Source: Gemmatimonadota bacterium
GTDB taxonomy: Bacteria > Gemmatimonadota > Gemmatimonadetes > Gemmatimonadales > Gemmatimonadaceae
Assembly (NCBI GenBank): GCA_029884515.1
Contig: JAOUHR010000163.1
Location: 1 to 5,479 of the forward strand
DNA length: 5,479 nt
Reading direction: 5' to 3'
Shown here: in pieces, positions 1 through 5,479 of the stretch
Position numbering within the stretch: the first letter of the stretch is position 1
How the letters are laid out: every line of letters starts with the position of its first letter
The notes under the pieces: model-generated
The model's input: the letters and a program-made list of their open reading frames with translations, nothing else
Told to the model about the DNA's origin: nothing
Databases searched by the model: none
Translations under genes and position numbers: made by a program

Positions 1-249
1 ACCGGGCGCGAGCACCACGTGCCGCCCTGCACGCGCCGTCTCGGTGGCCAGCGTGACGGTCGCCGCGTGCTCGCGCGCCCGGAATCCCGGCTCACCCTCC
101 TGCGCGAAGATCTCGACGATCGCCCGGCCCGCCTCCGCCTCGATCACCGTGTCGAGGTCGACGAACGACCAGTCGAGCCGCTCGGCGAGCAGCGCACCCA
201 CGGTGCTCTTGCCCGCGCCCGGCAAGCCGAGGAGCACCACGCCGCCCAC
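1..249 (-). CDS. aroK: Shikimate kinase, N-terminal part (3' end beyond the window)
   Basis: Shikimate kinase phosphorylates the 3-hydroxyl of shikimate with ATP in the cytoplasm, two steps before chorismate. The 83 visible residues start at a GTG and carry a P-loop, GLPGAGKST (residues 8-16). After it come VDLD (30-33), which fits the conserved shikimate- and magnesium-binding aspartates, then IE (36-37), and GEPGFRARE (52-60), which matches the family's GExxFRxxE with its shikimate-binding arginine. The fragment ends at VVLAPG, where the family normally has the start of the GGG substrate-binding motif (often ATGGG), so roughly half the enzyme is present. It begins 22 nt after the aroC stop and is probably cotranscribed with it. 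The start is not certain: a strong GGGAGGT lies 15 nt upstream, which is long, but no ATG, GTG or TTG in frame lies closer to it. Family assignment is firm; the aroK symbol rests on family and context. Confidence 0.9.
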   Translation of the reverse strand, partial: MGGVVLLGLPGAGKSTVGALLAERLDWSFVDLDTVIEAEAGRAIVEIFAQEGEPGFRAREHAATVTLATETARAGRHVVLAPG

Positions 250-264
250 AGTCGTCGCCGTGGG

Positions 265-271
265 ACCTCCC
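265..271 (-). promoter_or_regulatory. Candidate ribosome binding site for aroK
   Basis: The minus strand reads GGGAGGT here, overlapping the aroC stop region. It is a strong Shine-Dalgarno match but lies 15 nt before the GTG at base 249, longer than the usual 5-9 nt. No standard start codon in the aroK frame lies at a better distance, so the GTG is kept. Confidence 0.5.
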
Positions 272-1471
272 TCAGCCGAGCCGCGCGGCGATGCGCGCCA
301 GGTAGCCGTCGTGGTTCCGCCGGAGTTCCCCGAGCGAGTCGCCGCCGAACTTCTCGACGAACGCGTCCGCGAGCACGAGCGCCGCCATCGCCTCGGCGAT
401 CACGCCCATCGCCGGCACGGCGGTCACGTCGCTCCGTTCGGCGGCGGCCTCGGCCTTGGCGCCCGTGCGCGCATCGACGGTGTCGAGCGGGCGCATGAGG
501 GTGGAGATCGGCTTCATCGCCACGCGGAGCACGAGGGGCTCGCCGGTGGTCATCCCGCCCTCGAGGCCGCCGGCGCGATTGGTCCGGCGACGCACGTTGC
601 CCGTGCGCGGGCTCCCCGGCGCGGGCTCGATCTCATCGTGCACATCGGCGCCGGCGCGGCGAGCGGCCTCGAACCCGAGCCCCATCTCCACGCCCTTCAC
701 GGCGGGGATCGAGCAGATCGCGGCGGCCAATCGCCCGTCGAGCTTCCGGTCCCAGGCCACGTGCGCGCCGAGCCCCACGGGGAGGCCGTCCACCACCACC
801 TCGCAGATGCCGCCGAGCGTGTTCCCCTCGCGCTTGGCCGCGTCGATGCGCTCCACCATCCTCTGCTCGGCATCCGGATCCAAGCAACGGAGCGGCGAGG
901 TGTCGGCGGCGGTGTTGATGTCCGCGGGCAGCGGCGAGGGCGCGTGCGCATCCACGCCCCCCAGGTGCACGAGGTGGCTCCCCACGCGAACGCCGAACTC
1001 GGCCAGCAGCCGCCGCGCCACGGCGCCGGCGGCGACCCGCGCGGTGGTCTCGCGCGCGGAGGCGCGCTCGAGGATGTCGCGCGCGTCCTCGCGGTCGAAC
1101 TTGAGCAGGCCCGTGAGGTCGGCGTGCCCGGGCCGCACGCGGGTCACCTGCCGCTTGCGGCCCTCCGGCGTGTCGTCCTCCGGGCGGGGCGCGGGATCCA
1201 TGATGGCCTCCCAGTTCCTCCAGTCGCGATTGCGGATGAGCATCGCGATCGGCGCACCGATCGTCTCGCCGGCGCGCACGCCGCCGAGGAACTCCACGCG
1301 GTCCTGCTCGATCTGCATCCGGCGCCCGCGCCCGTAGCCCTGCTGGCGGCGCGCGAGCTCGACGTCCACGTCGGCGGCCAGCAGGGGCAGCCCGGCGGGC
1401 ACGCCCTCGACGAGCGCGACCAGCGCGGGGCCGTGCGACTCTCCGGCGGTGTGGAACGTGATGCGAGCCAT
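272..1471 (-). CDS. aroC: Chorismate synthase
   Basis: Chorismate synthase converts 5-enolpyruvylshikimate-3-phosphate to chorismate, the last shared step to aromatic amino acids and folate. It needs reduced FMN and acts as a cytoplasmic tetramer. The protein is 399 residues from the chosen start, a little over the usual 360-400. Family signatures are present in order: GESHGPA (10-16) with the conserved histidine, an arginine-rich [12 protein letters not shown] (41-52), RPGHADL (113-119) with the second conserved histidine, [13 protein letters not shown] (138-150), and [16 protein letters not shown] (346-361) near the C-terminus. The frame stays open to an ATG at 1504, but family members begin at [14 protein letters not shown], and the 1504 ATG sits 2 nt after the T-run of a putative terminator, so the ATG at 1471 is preferred. 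No purine-rich Shine-Dalgarno precedes either start. The gene lies between pilQ and aroK on the same strand. No truncation or missing key residue was seen. Confidence 0.97.
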   Translation of the reverse strand: MARITFHTAGESHGPALVALVEGVPAGLPLLAADVDVELARRQQGYGRGRRMQIEQDRVEFLGGVRAGETIGAPIAMLIRNRDWRNWEAIMDPAPRPEDDTPEGRKRQVTRVRPGHADLTGLLKFDREDARDILERASARETTARVAAGAVARRLLAEFGVRVGSHLVHLGGVDAHAPSPLPADINTAADTSPLRCLDPDAEQRMVERIDAAKREGNTLGGICEVVVDGLPVGLGAHVAWDRKLDGRLAAAICSIPAVKGVEMGLGFEAARRAGADVHDEIEPAPGSPRTGNVRRRTNRAGGLEGGMTTGEPLVLRVAMKPISTLMRPLDTVDARTGAKAEAAAERSDVTAVPAMGVIAEAMAALVLADAFVEKFGGDSLGELRRNHDGYLARIAARLG

Positions 1472-1506
1472 GTGGAGCGGTGGAGAGCGGGAGGTGCGTG
1501 CCATGG

Positions 1507-1552
1507 AAAAGCGAAGGCGGACGGCAGAAACATACGCTGCCGTCCGCCTCGC
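1507..1552 (-). terminator. Putative intrinsic terminator after the pil operon
   Basis: On the minus strand a 13-bp perfect stem pairs bases 1537-1549 with 1515-1527 around a 9-nt loop (1528-1536, CGTATGTTT). One A bulge (1514) and 3 further pairs extend it to 1511-1552. TTTT (1510-1507) follows directly. The stem is almost all G-C. This is the architecture of a Rho-independent terminator in the pilQ-to-aroC direction; the U-run is short. Read on the plus strand it has no T-run after the stem, so it appears one-directional. It begins 31 nt past the pilQ stop. Confidence 0.65.
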
Positions 1553-1583
1553 TCGCCGTCGCCGGCGTCCGCCGTGCCGGGCG

Positions 1584-3491
1584 CTAGGGCCGCGGCGTGC
1601 CGACCACTTCGCCTTCGTCCACGATGTGCGGCGTCACCAGGATGAGCAGGTCCTGCTTGCGCTCCTCGGTGCTCGTCTGGCTGAAGAGCCGCCCGATGTA
1701 CGGGATGTTCATCAGGTACGGGATGCCGCTGCGCGTCTTGGTCACCTGGGTCTGGGTGAGTCCCGCGATCACCGCGGTCTCCCCGTCACCCACGAGCACC
1801 TCGTTGACCGCATTGCGCTCGTTGATGCTCGGGCCCGCCTGGGTGATCGAGATCAGCGACTGCTGCGTGGCGCTGATCTCCATCGAGATCTGCCGGTTGG
1901 CCGTCACGTGCGGCGTCACCTCGAGCGTGATGCCGACCTTCTGCCGCTGGATCTGCGGCGCGATGGCCTGGATCTGCCCCGGGATGGCCGGCGGCGTGAG
2001 CAGGAACGCGATCTCGGTGCCCGCGAAGAGCGTGGCCTTCCGGTTGTCGATCGTGGTGGTGCTGGGCTCCGCCTGCACGTCCGAGATCTGCTGCGAGCTC
2101 AGCGCGTCGACGAACGCCGCGAAGTTGTAGCCGCGGATCGCCGTGTTGAAGATCAGCGAGAGGGCCGACGAGCTGCCGTAGAGGCGGCTGGCATTGGCCA
2201 CCCCGGCAAACGCGTCGCCGCCGAGGTTCACGGTGAACTGGCCCGGCGTGCCGCGCGGGATGAGGGCGTTGCTGTAGGTGCTCGCGCTGCCGACGTCATA
2301 GCTCAGGCCGAGCTCCTCCGTCGCGGTGCGGTCCACCGAGATGATCTTGGCGCGGATCGCGACCTGCGGCGTGCGCACATCGAGGTCCTTCAGGTAGCTG
2401 ACGACCTCGGGCAGCCGCGAGACCGATTCCGTGATCAGCAGCGAGTTGGTCTTCTCGTCCGCGGCAACCGTCCCGCGACCGCAGCTCGTGGTGCTGGGAG
2501 TGGCCTCCGGTGTTGGTGCCCCGCCAGCGGCGTCCGGCGGCGGAGCGGCGGCGTCGCCGCCGCCGACCGATCCGGTCGAGCAGGACGCGATCAGCGCCCG
2601 GATGGTGTTCGCGAGCTCGGCGGCCTTCGCATAGTTCACGCGCACCAGCTGGGTGACGAGCGGCTCGGCGGCCACGCGGGCCGCGAGGTTCCTGTAGGAA
2701 TCGATCGTGATGATGCCCGTCGAGTCCTCGATCGCCGAGAGCCCCTGGGCCTGCAGGATCTTCTGGAGCGCGACGTCCCACGGCTGGCCGGGGATCTCGG
2801 CCGTGACGTTGCCGGTGACCGTCGAGCCGGTGATGATCGTGCGCTGCGAGAACGACGAGAAGAGCGCGATCACTTCCGCGATCGGCGTCGCATAGAAGGA
2901 AACCGTGATGCGCGGCTCGGCCGACTGCTGCGCGACGAAGGCGCGCTGTTCAGCGCGGGCGGTCGGGGTGAGCGCGAGCGGCAGGCCCGCCCGCTCCACG
3001 GGGGCGACGGGCGCCACCGGCTCGAGCGCGAACGGCGCGTCCATCGCCACCGCGGCCGCCCCGGCCGACCAGGGCGCGAACGCATCCGGCCCCACCACGC
3101 TCACGCGCAGTTCGCCGTCGCCGCGCACGATGCTGTACTCGCGCGCCGCGTCGAGGTCGAGCACCATCCGCACGACCTCTTCCTGGAACTGGCCGATGCG
3201 GACGTTGAGGATGCCGGCGCGCGGCACCCGGTCGTAGATCGGGGCGCGGAGCTGCATCGTCGCGCCGCGGATGTCCACGACGATCCGGTGCGGCGACTCG
3301 AGCGTGAAGTCGCTGATGTCGACGGCGCCCTCGAACGAGAGCACCACGTCGGCTCGCCCGGCACCCGGGACCACGCGCACCGCCGTGACGGCGGCCGCGT
3401 CACCACGCGGTGCCGGGGCGGCGGAGGCGCTCGCGGCGCCGATGAGAAGTGTGCCGGCCGCGAGTGCGGCCAGCGTCCGGTGTCGCCTCAT
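1584..3491 (-). CDS. pilQ: Type IV pilus outer-membrane secretin PilQ
   Basis: PilQ forms the multimeric outer-membrane gate through which the type IV pilus is extended and retracted. The 635-residue protein begins with a signal peptide (about 1-25: basic start, hydrophobic core, ASASAA end). Next come one AMIN domain (about 36-133), thought to bind peptidoglycan, and an Ala/Pro-rich linker (about 134-190). An N0/STN domain follows (about 193-263, with AEIPGQPWDVALQKIL), then an N1/NolW domain (about 279-377). The last part is the secretin barrel region (about 380-625), with EPSTTTIDNRKATLFAGTEI, VGITLEVTPHV, GDGETAVIAGL, IPYLMNIPYIGRLF and LLILVTPHIV. It is shorter than many proteobacterial PilQ proteins, which often carry two or more AMIN domains. 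A Gly/Ala/Pro/Ser/Thr-rich insert flanked by the only two cysteines (C304, C337) interrupts N1. The ATG overlaps the pilP stop by 4 nt (ATGA), with GAGGA just upstream. The general secretin GspD is less likely, given the AMIN domain and the pilMNOP context. Confidence 0.96.
   Translation of the reverse strand: MRRHRTLAALAAGTLLIGAASASAAPAPRGDAAAVTAVRVVPGAGRADVVLSFEGAVDISDFTLESPHRIVVDIRGATMQLRAPIYDRVPRAGILNVRIGQFQEEVVRMVLDLDAAREYSIVRGDGELRVSVVGPDAFAPWSAGAAAVAMDAPFALEPVAPVAPVERAGLPLALTPTARAEQRAFVAQQSAEPRITVSFYATPIAEVIALFSSFSQRTIITGSTVTGNVTAEIPGQPWDVALQKILQAQGLSAIEDSTGIITIDSYRNLAARVAAEPLVTQLVRVNYAKAAELANTIRALIASCSTGSVGGGDAAAPPPDAAGGAPTPEATPSTTSCGRGTVAADEKTNSLLITESVSRLPEVVSYLKDLDVRTPQVAIRAKIISVDRTATEELGLSYDVGSASTYSNALIPRGTPGQFTVNLGGDAFAGVANASRLYGSSSALSLIFNTAIRGYNFAAFVDALSSQQISDVQAEPSTTTIDNRKATLFAGTEIAFLLTPPAIPGQIQAIAPQIQRQKVGITLEVTPHVTANRQISMEISATQQSLISITQAGPSINERNAVNEVLVGDGETAVIAGLTQTQVTKTRSGIPYLMNIPYIGRLFSQTSTEERKQDLLILVTPHIVDEGEVVGTPRP
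2481..2582 (-). other. Low-complexity, cysteine-bounded insert in the PilQ N1 domain
   Basis: This stretch encodes PilQ residues 304-337, rich in Gly, Ala, Pro, Ser and Thr, with a cysteine at each end. It lies between the IRALIAS helix and the KTNSLLITES strand of the N1 domain. These segments are normally joined by a loop of variable length in secretins. The composition suggests a flexible periplasmic loop, and the two cysteines could form a disulfide that closes it. The disulfide is inference. Confidence 0.6.
2545..2563. repeat. GC-only inverted repeat inside the pilQ low-complexity insert
   Basis: Nine-base arms (GCGGCGGCG and its complement) surround a single central T. The repeat arises from Gly and Ala codons (GGC GGC GAC GCC GCC) and has no T-run beside it, so it is most likely a codon-repeat by-product. 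Such a tract may be prone to replication slippage. Confidence 0.4.
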
Positions 3492-3946
3492 GGCTTCCTC
3501 GTTGCAGGGCTGGGCTTGATTTGCGTCAGGACTTCCTGGCGCGGGAATCCGAATTCATCGATGGACACTGCGACCTCCCCTTCCCGGATCGCCGTCACCC
3601 GGATCCGGCCGAACACCGACCCCACCCGCGCCTTGTAGATCTCGTTGGTGGAGATGTCCTTCAGGATCGCCTGCGAGTTCCGCCCGGTCGGGTCCACCAG
3701 GATCCCGGTGACGGTCAGGTCCTCGAAGATCGGGCGGATGTCGCCCGTCGCGATCAGCGACGCGAAGGGATCGCGGCGCCCGCCGCGCGGGTAGTTGTAG
3801 GCCTCCCGCGAGAAGATCAGGCGGCCGAGCGAGTCGGTCGGGAACTCGCGCGTCGGGACCACCGGCGGCGGCTCCACGGTGGTCTGCGCCTCCGCGACCA
3901 CACCGGTCGCGACGAGGGCGAGCAGGGACCAGGCGAGGCGGCGCAT
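3488..3946 (-). CDS. pilP: Type IV pilus alignment protein PilP
   Basis: PilP is the periplasmic link between the inner-membrane PilN-PilO pair and the N0/N1 domains of PilQ. The 152-residue protein has a hydrophobic N-terminus (about 3-20, ending AEAQ) and a Pro-rich disordered stretch (about 25-31). The family motif GGRRDPF (55-61) comes next, then a C-terminal beta domain (about 77-130) with LTVTGILVDP, SQAILKD, NEIYKARVGSVFGRIRVTAI and EVAVSI, typical of PilP. There is no cysteine anywhere, so the lipoprotein anchor of the well-studied proteobacterial PilP proteins is missing; it is either secreted or held by an uncleaved helix. The start is the ATG at 3946, overlapping the pilO stop as TGATG; a GTG directly before it is the alternative. 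GGAGG lies 7 nt from the ATG and 4 nt from the GTG, favouring the ATG. The family call is supported by both the beta domain and its place between pilO and pilQ. Confidence 0.9.
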   Translation of the reverse strand: MRRLAWSLLALVATGVVAEAQTTVEPPPVVPTREFPTDSLGRLIFSREAYNYPRGGRRDPFASLIATGDIRPIFEDLTVTGILVDPTGRNSQAILKDISTNEIYKARVGSVFGRIRVTAIREGEVAVSIDEFGFPRQEVLTQIKPSPATRKP

Positions 3947-4542
3947 CACTTGTCCTCCCCGGTGGTCGTGCGCACCACGTAGGTCTGGATGTCGAACGTC
4001 GCGGTGAGGATCCGTTCGTCGGGCCGTGAGGTGCGCGCCGCCGCCGAGTTGGACGCCGTGAGGGCGAGGTTCGCCGGCACGATCACGCGCCGCAACGACC
4101 CGATGGCGGACAGGAGCTCGCCGATCTGGTGGAAGTCGCCCTGCATGGACATCCGGAACCGGTAGGTGTCGAACGACTCACCCTGCACGGTGGCGCTGGG
4201 CGCGAAGTCGGAGAACTCGAGCCCCACGCGGCGGGCCGCGCCGAGGATCTGGTTGAGCAACTCCGGCACCTCGTTCCCGGTGGGGATCAGCGTGCGCATG
4301 AGGTCCAGGTTCGACTGCAGGCGCTTCGCCTCCTCCTGCAACTGCTGCACGGAACCGCGCGCCATGATCGCCTTCGCCCGCTGGTTCGAGGCGTCGAGTG
4401 TCTCGATGTGCGCGCGCGTCGCGTCGAGCTGGTCGTTCTTCGGCGAATAGACCCAGTTCCAGTACGCTGCCGCGCCGATGATGGCGAACACCGCCACGGC
4501 GAGCATCGCCTGGTCCCGCTGGTTGGTAGGCATGCCGGCCAT
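3946..4542 (-). CDS. pilO: Type IV pilus inner-membrane alignment protein PilO
   Basis: PilO pairs with PilN in the inner membrane and contributes to the periplasmic frame of the pilus machine. The 198-residue protein has a short cytoplasmic tail (1-12), one membrane helix (about 13-31) and a charged heptad-like coiled coil (about 36-85). A ferredoxin-like domain (about 90-192) follows, with LIPTGNEVPELLNQIL (85-100), GLEFSDFAP (107-115) and FDTYRFRMSMQGDFHQIGELLSAIGSLRRVI starting at residue 124. These match the PilO pattern of LxPxxxEVPxLL, GLxFxxFxP and the QGxxxQIxxFLxxI-type helix. The ATG at 4542 has GAGG 6 nt upstream, overlapping the pilN stop codon; a second ATG three codons in (4533) is possible but less well placed. 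The gap to pilN is 3 nt and the stop overlaps the pilP start by 1 nt. There are no odd residues or breaks. Confidence 0.93.
   Translation of the reverse strand: MAGMPTNQRDQAMLAVAVFAIIGAAAYWNWVYSPKNDQLDATRAHIETLDASNQRAKAIMARGSVQQLQEEAKRLQSNLDLMRTLIPTGNEVPELLNQILGAARRVGLEFSDFAPSATVQGESFDTYRFRMSMQGDFHQIGELLSAIGSLRRVIVPANLALTASNSAAARTSRPDERILTATFDIQTYVVRTTTGEDK
3954..3958 (-). promoter_or_regulatory. Ribosome binding site deciding the pilP start
   Basis: GGAGG on the minus strand lies inside the last codons of pilO. Spacing is 7 nt to the ATG at 3946 and 4 nt to the adjacent GTG at 3949, which favours the ATG. Its position inside pilO fits coupled translation. Confidence 0.6.
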
Positions 4543-4545
4543 GGG

Positions 4546-5238
4546 TTACCTCACCGCGATGGTCAGGGGAACGGTGCGGATCGCCGAGGCGGGCGGCTTC
4601 GAATAGTTCATCTCGAGCGTGAATTCGGTGACCTGCTTGCCCTCGACCGACGCGAGCTGGGAAACGGCAAGCGTCACGTTCTCGAAGAAGAGCGACGCCT
4701 CGAGCTGCTGCATGAAGATCGTCAGCGCCTGGATGTTCACGGTGTAGCCGATGACCCGCACACCGAGCTTGGGCGCGGTGCCGGCCGCCACTGCCTCCGG
4801 GGAGACCGTCGTCGCGGCGTTCGACTGGGCGACCGAGCGGAGCCAGGTATAGGTCGGGAGCGCCCGCGAGATCTCGTCGAGCACGTGCGCCCAGACGAAG
4901 CGCTCCCCATCCAGCGCGGCGATGATGGTCATCTGCCGCATGATCGAGTCACGCTGCGCCTCGGCGGCGCGCGTCTGCTTCACCACATTGTCGAACCGCG
5001 TGCTGTCCTGCACCGCGGTGCGCTCCTGCTCCAGCAGCGCCGTCTCGGCGCGGCCCTGGAACACCCACATCGCGCCCACGGCGGCGAGGCCCACGGCGAC
5101 CCCACCCACGGCGACGCCGAGCCAGGGATCCTTGAACCGCTCGCCGAGCGAGCCCAACATCGCGCGGACGTCGATCGCCGATGCACCGGCCGACCGCGTC
5201 TTCTTTCGCGCTCCGGGGAGGAGATTGATCTCGATCAT
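4546..5238 (-). CDS. pilN: Type IV pilus inner-membrane alignment protein PilN
   Basis: PilN inserts its N-terminal peptide into cytoplasmic PilM and pairs with PilO in the periplasm. The 230-residue protein starts MIEINLLPG, which contains the conserved INLLP motif for PilM binding (4-8). Residues 9-38 are basic and polar, followed by one membrane helix (about 39-60), a coiled coil (about 62-105) and a ferredoxin-like domain (about 112-213). The motif FVWAHVLDEISRALPTYTWL (114-133) is typical of PilN ('W..lL..ls..lP..vwL'). The cytoplasmic stretch between INLLP and the helix is longer than in common PilN proteins, where the helix starts near residue 20. The ATG is preceded by AGGA at 7 nt. 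It lies 18 nt after the pilM stop and 3 nt before pilO. Assignment rests on the INLLP motif, topology and operon position. Confidence 0.93.
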   Translation of the reverse strand: MIEINLLPGARKKTRSAGASAIDVRAMLGSLGERFKDPWLGVAVGGVAVGLAAVGAMWVFQGRAETALLEQERTAVQDSTRFDNVVKQTRAAEAQRDSIMRQMTIIAALDGERFVWAHVLDEISRALPTYTWLRSVAQSNAATTVSPEAVAAGTAPKLGVRVIGYTVNIQALTIFMQQLEASLFFENVTLAVSQLASVEGKQVTEFTLEMNYSKPPASAIRTVPLTIAVR

Positions 5239-5256
5239 CAGGGCGTCCTGGGACGG

Positions 5257-5479
5257 TCAGGCGGGCTGGCGAAGCGCCAGACCGATGGGCAGCATCATGA
5301 GGGGCGCCACCTCGTCTGTGACGAACGACTCGAAAGCGCCGTCACGCACGACCAGGTTCGCCAGTGGACTCGCCGGTTTCACGTGGAGCCGGAGCCGTTC
5401 GGCCATCACGTCGAGCAGCCCCGGAACCCGCGCGCCTCCCCCGCACACGTAGACGGCATTCACCTGCGCCCCGCTGCGG
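5257..5479 (-). CDS. pilM: Type IV pilus assembly protein PilM, C-terminal end (5' part beyond the window)
   Basis: PilM is an actin-like (FtsA-like) cytoplasmic ATP-binding protein that docks on the PilN N-terminus and links the machine to its cytoplasmic side. Only the last 73 or so codons are present; the frame is open at the window edge. Visible motifs are NAVYVCGGGARVPGL, the second phosphate/adenosine-binding loop of the actin fold (IxLxGGGAxLPGL in PilM), then LRLHV and the C-terminal PIGLALR, which matches the conserved (F)GLALR end of PilM proteins. A GTG at 5463 is only an internal valine codon, since it leaves out nearly all of the ATPase fold and the frame continues upstream. The gene ends 18 nt before pilN, as expected for the first gene of a pilMNOPQ operon. 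Any promoter lies outside the window. Confidence 0.88.
   Translation of the reverse strand, partial: RSGAQVNAVYVCGGGARVPGLLDVMAERLRLHVKPASPLANLVVRDGAFESFVTDEVAPLMMLPIGLALRQPA

Noticed and set aside
1472..1504. N-terminal extension of aroC to the ATG at 1504
   Set aside because: It would add 11 residues (MARTSRSPPLH) absent from the family's start, and would begin 2 nt after the terminator T-run without a Shine-Dalgarno.
44..1645. A 533-codon open frame on the plus strand
   Set aside because: It lies opposite aroC and aroK, has a His/Arg/Ala-rich translation with no known motif, and is explained by high GC reducing stop codons.
2545..2563. GC palindrome in pilQ considered as a regulatory hairpin or terminator
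   Set aside because: It is inside the coding region, has no T-run and a one-base centre, and is explained by Gly/Ala codon repeats.
1449..3638. A 729-codon open frame on the plus strand, with GGGAGG and an internal ATG at 1503 at good spacing
   Set aside because: It runs antisense through pilQ, whose domains are clear on the minus strand. Its translation is Arg/Asp/Gly-rich without recognisable domains, as expected for a GC-rich shadow frame. The SD-like GGGAGG is the complement of the CACCTCC-type stretch before aroC.
3449..3982. A 177-codon plus-strand frame opposite pilP
   Set aside because: It is antisense to a well-supported pilP and has an Arg/Asp-rich shadow composition.
5257..5463. 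A separate 68-residue gene starting at the GTG at 5463
   Set aside because: The frame is open to the window edge and the translation matches the C-terminal end of PilM, so the GTG is an internal valine.

Overview
The window is GC-rich bacterial DNA. All of its supported genes lie on the minus strand and read from right to left. In transcription order they are the 3' end of pilM, then pilN, pilO, pilP and pilQ, a hairpin terminator, aroC, and the 5' part of a shikimate kinase gene (aroK) that leaves the window at base 1. Long open frames on the plus strand opposite aroC and pilQ are GC-driven shadows.

The organism is a diderm (Gram-negative-type) bacterium, because the window encodes an outer-membrane secretin and the periplasmic alignment proteins of a type IV pilus machine. 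The high GC content, short PilQ and gene order pilMNOPQ-aroC-aroK suggest a non-proteobacterial lineage. Gemmatimonadota is my best guess, but it is an impression from protein style and not a proven assignment.

Right part (bases 1584-5479): the type IV pilus alignment subcomplex. Cytoplasmic PilM binds the N-terminal INLLP motif of PilN. PilN and PilO are single-pass inner-membrane proteins that pair through coiled coils and ferredoxin-like periplasmic domains. PilP bridges them to PilQ, the ring-forming outer-membrane secretin through which the pilus passes. The genes are packed with gaps of 18 and 3 nt and overlaps of 1 and 4 nt, so translational coupling is likely. PilP has no lipobox cysteine. 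PilQ has a low-complexity insert in its N1 domain, flanked by the protein's only two cysteines.

Middle (1472-1583): a 112-nt intergenic gap with a strong inverted repeat followed by TTTT in the pilQ-to-aroC direction, probably an intrinsic terminator closing the pilus operon.

Left part (1-1471): aroC (chorismate synthase) and, 22 nt on, the start of a shikimate kinase gene. Both belong to the shikimate pathway of aromatic amino acid synthesis. Linkage of pilus and aro genes is known from proteobacteria (pilMNOPQ-aroK-aroB); here aroC comes first.

I see no RNA genes, mobile elements, CRISPR arrays or clear novel system. This is a conserved housekeeping and pilus region with a few unusual details.
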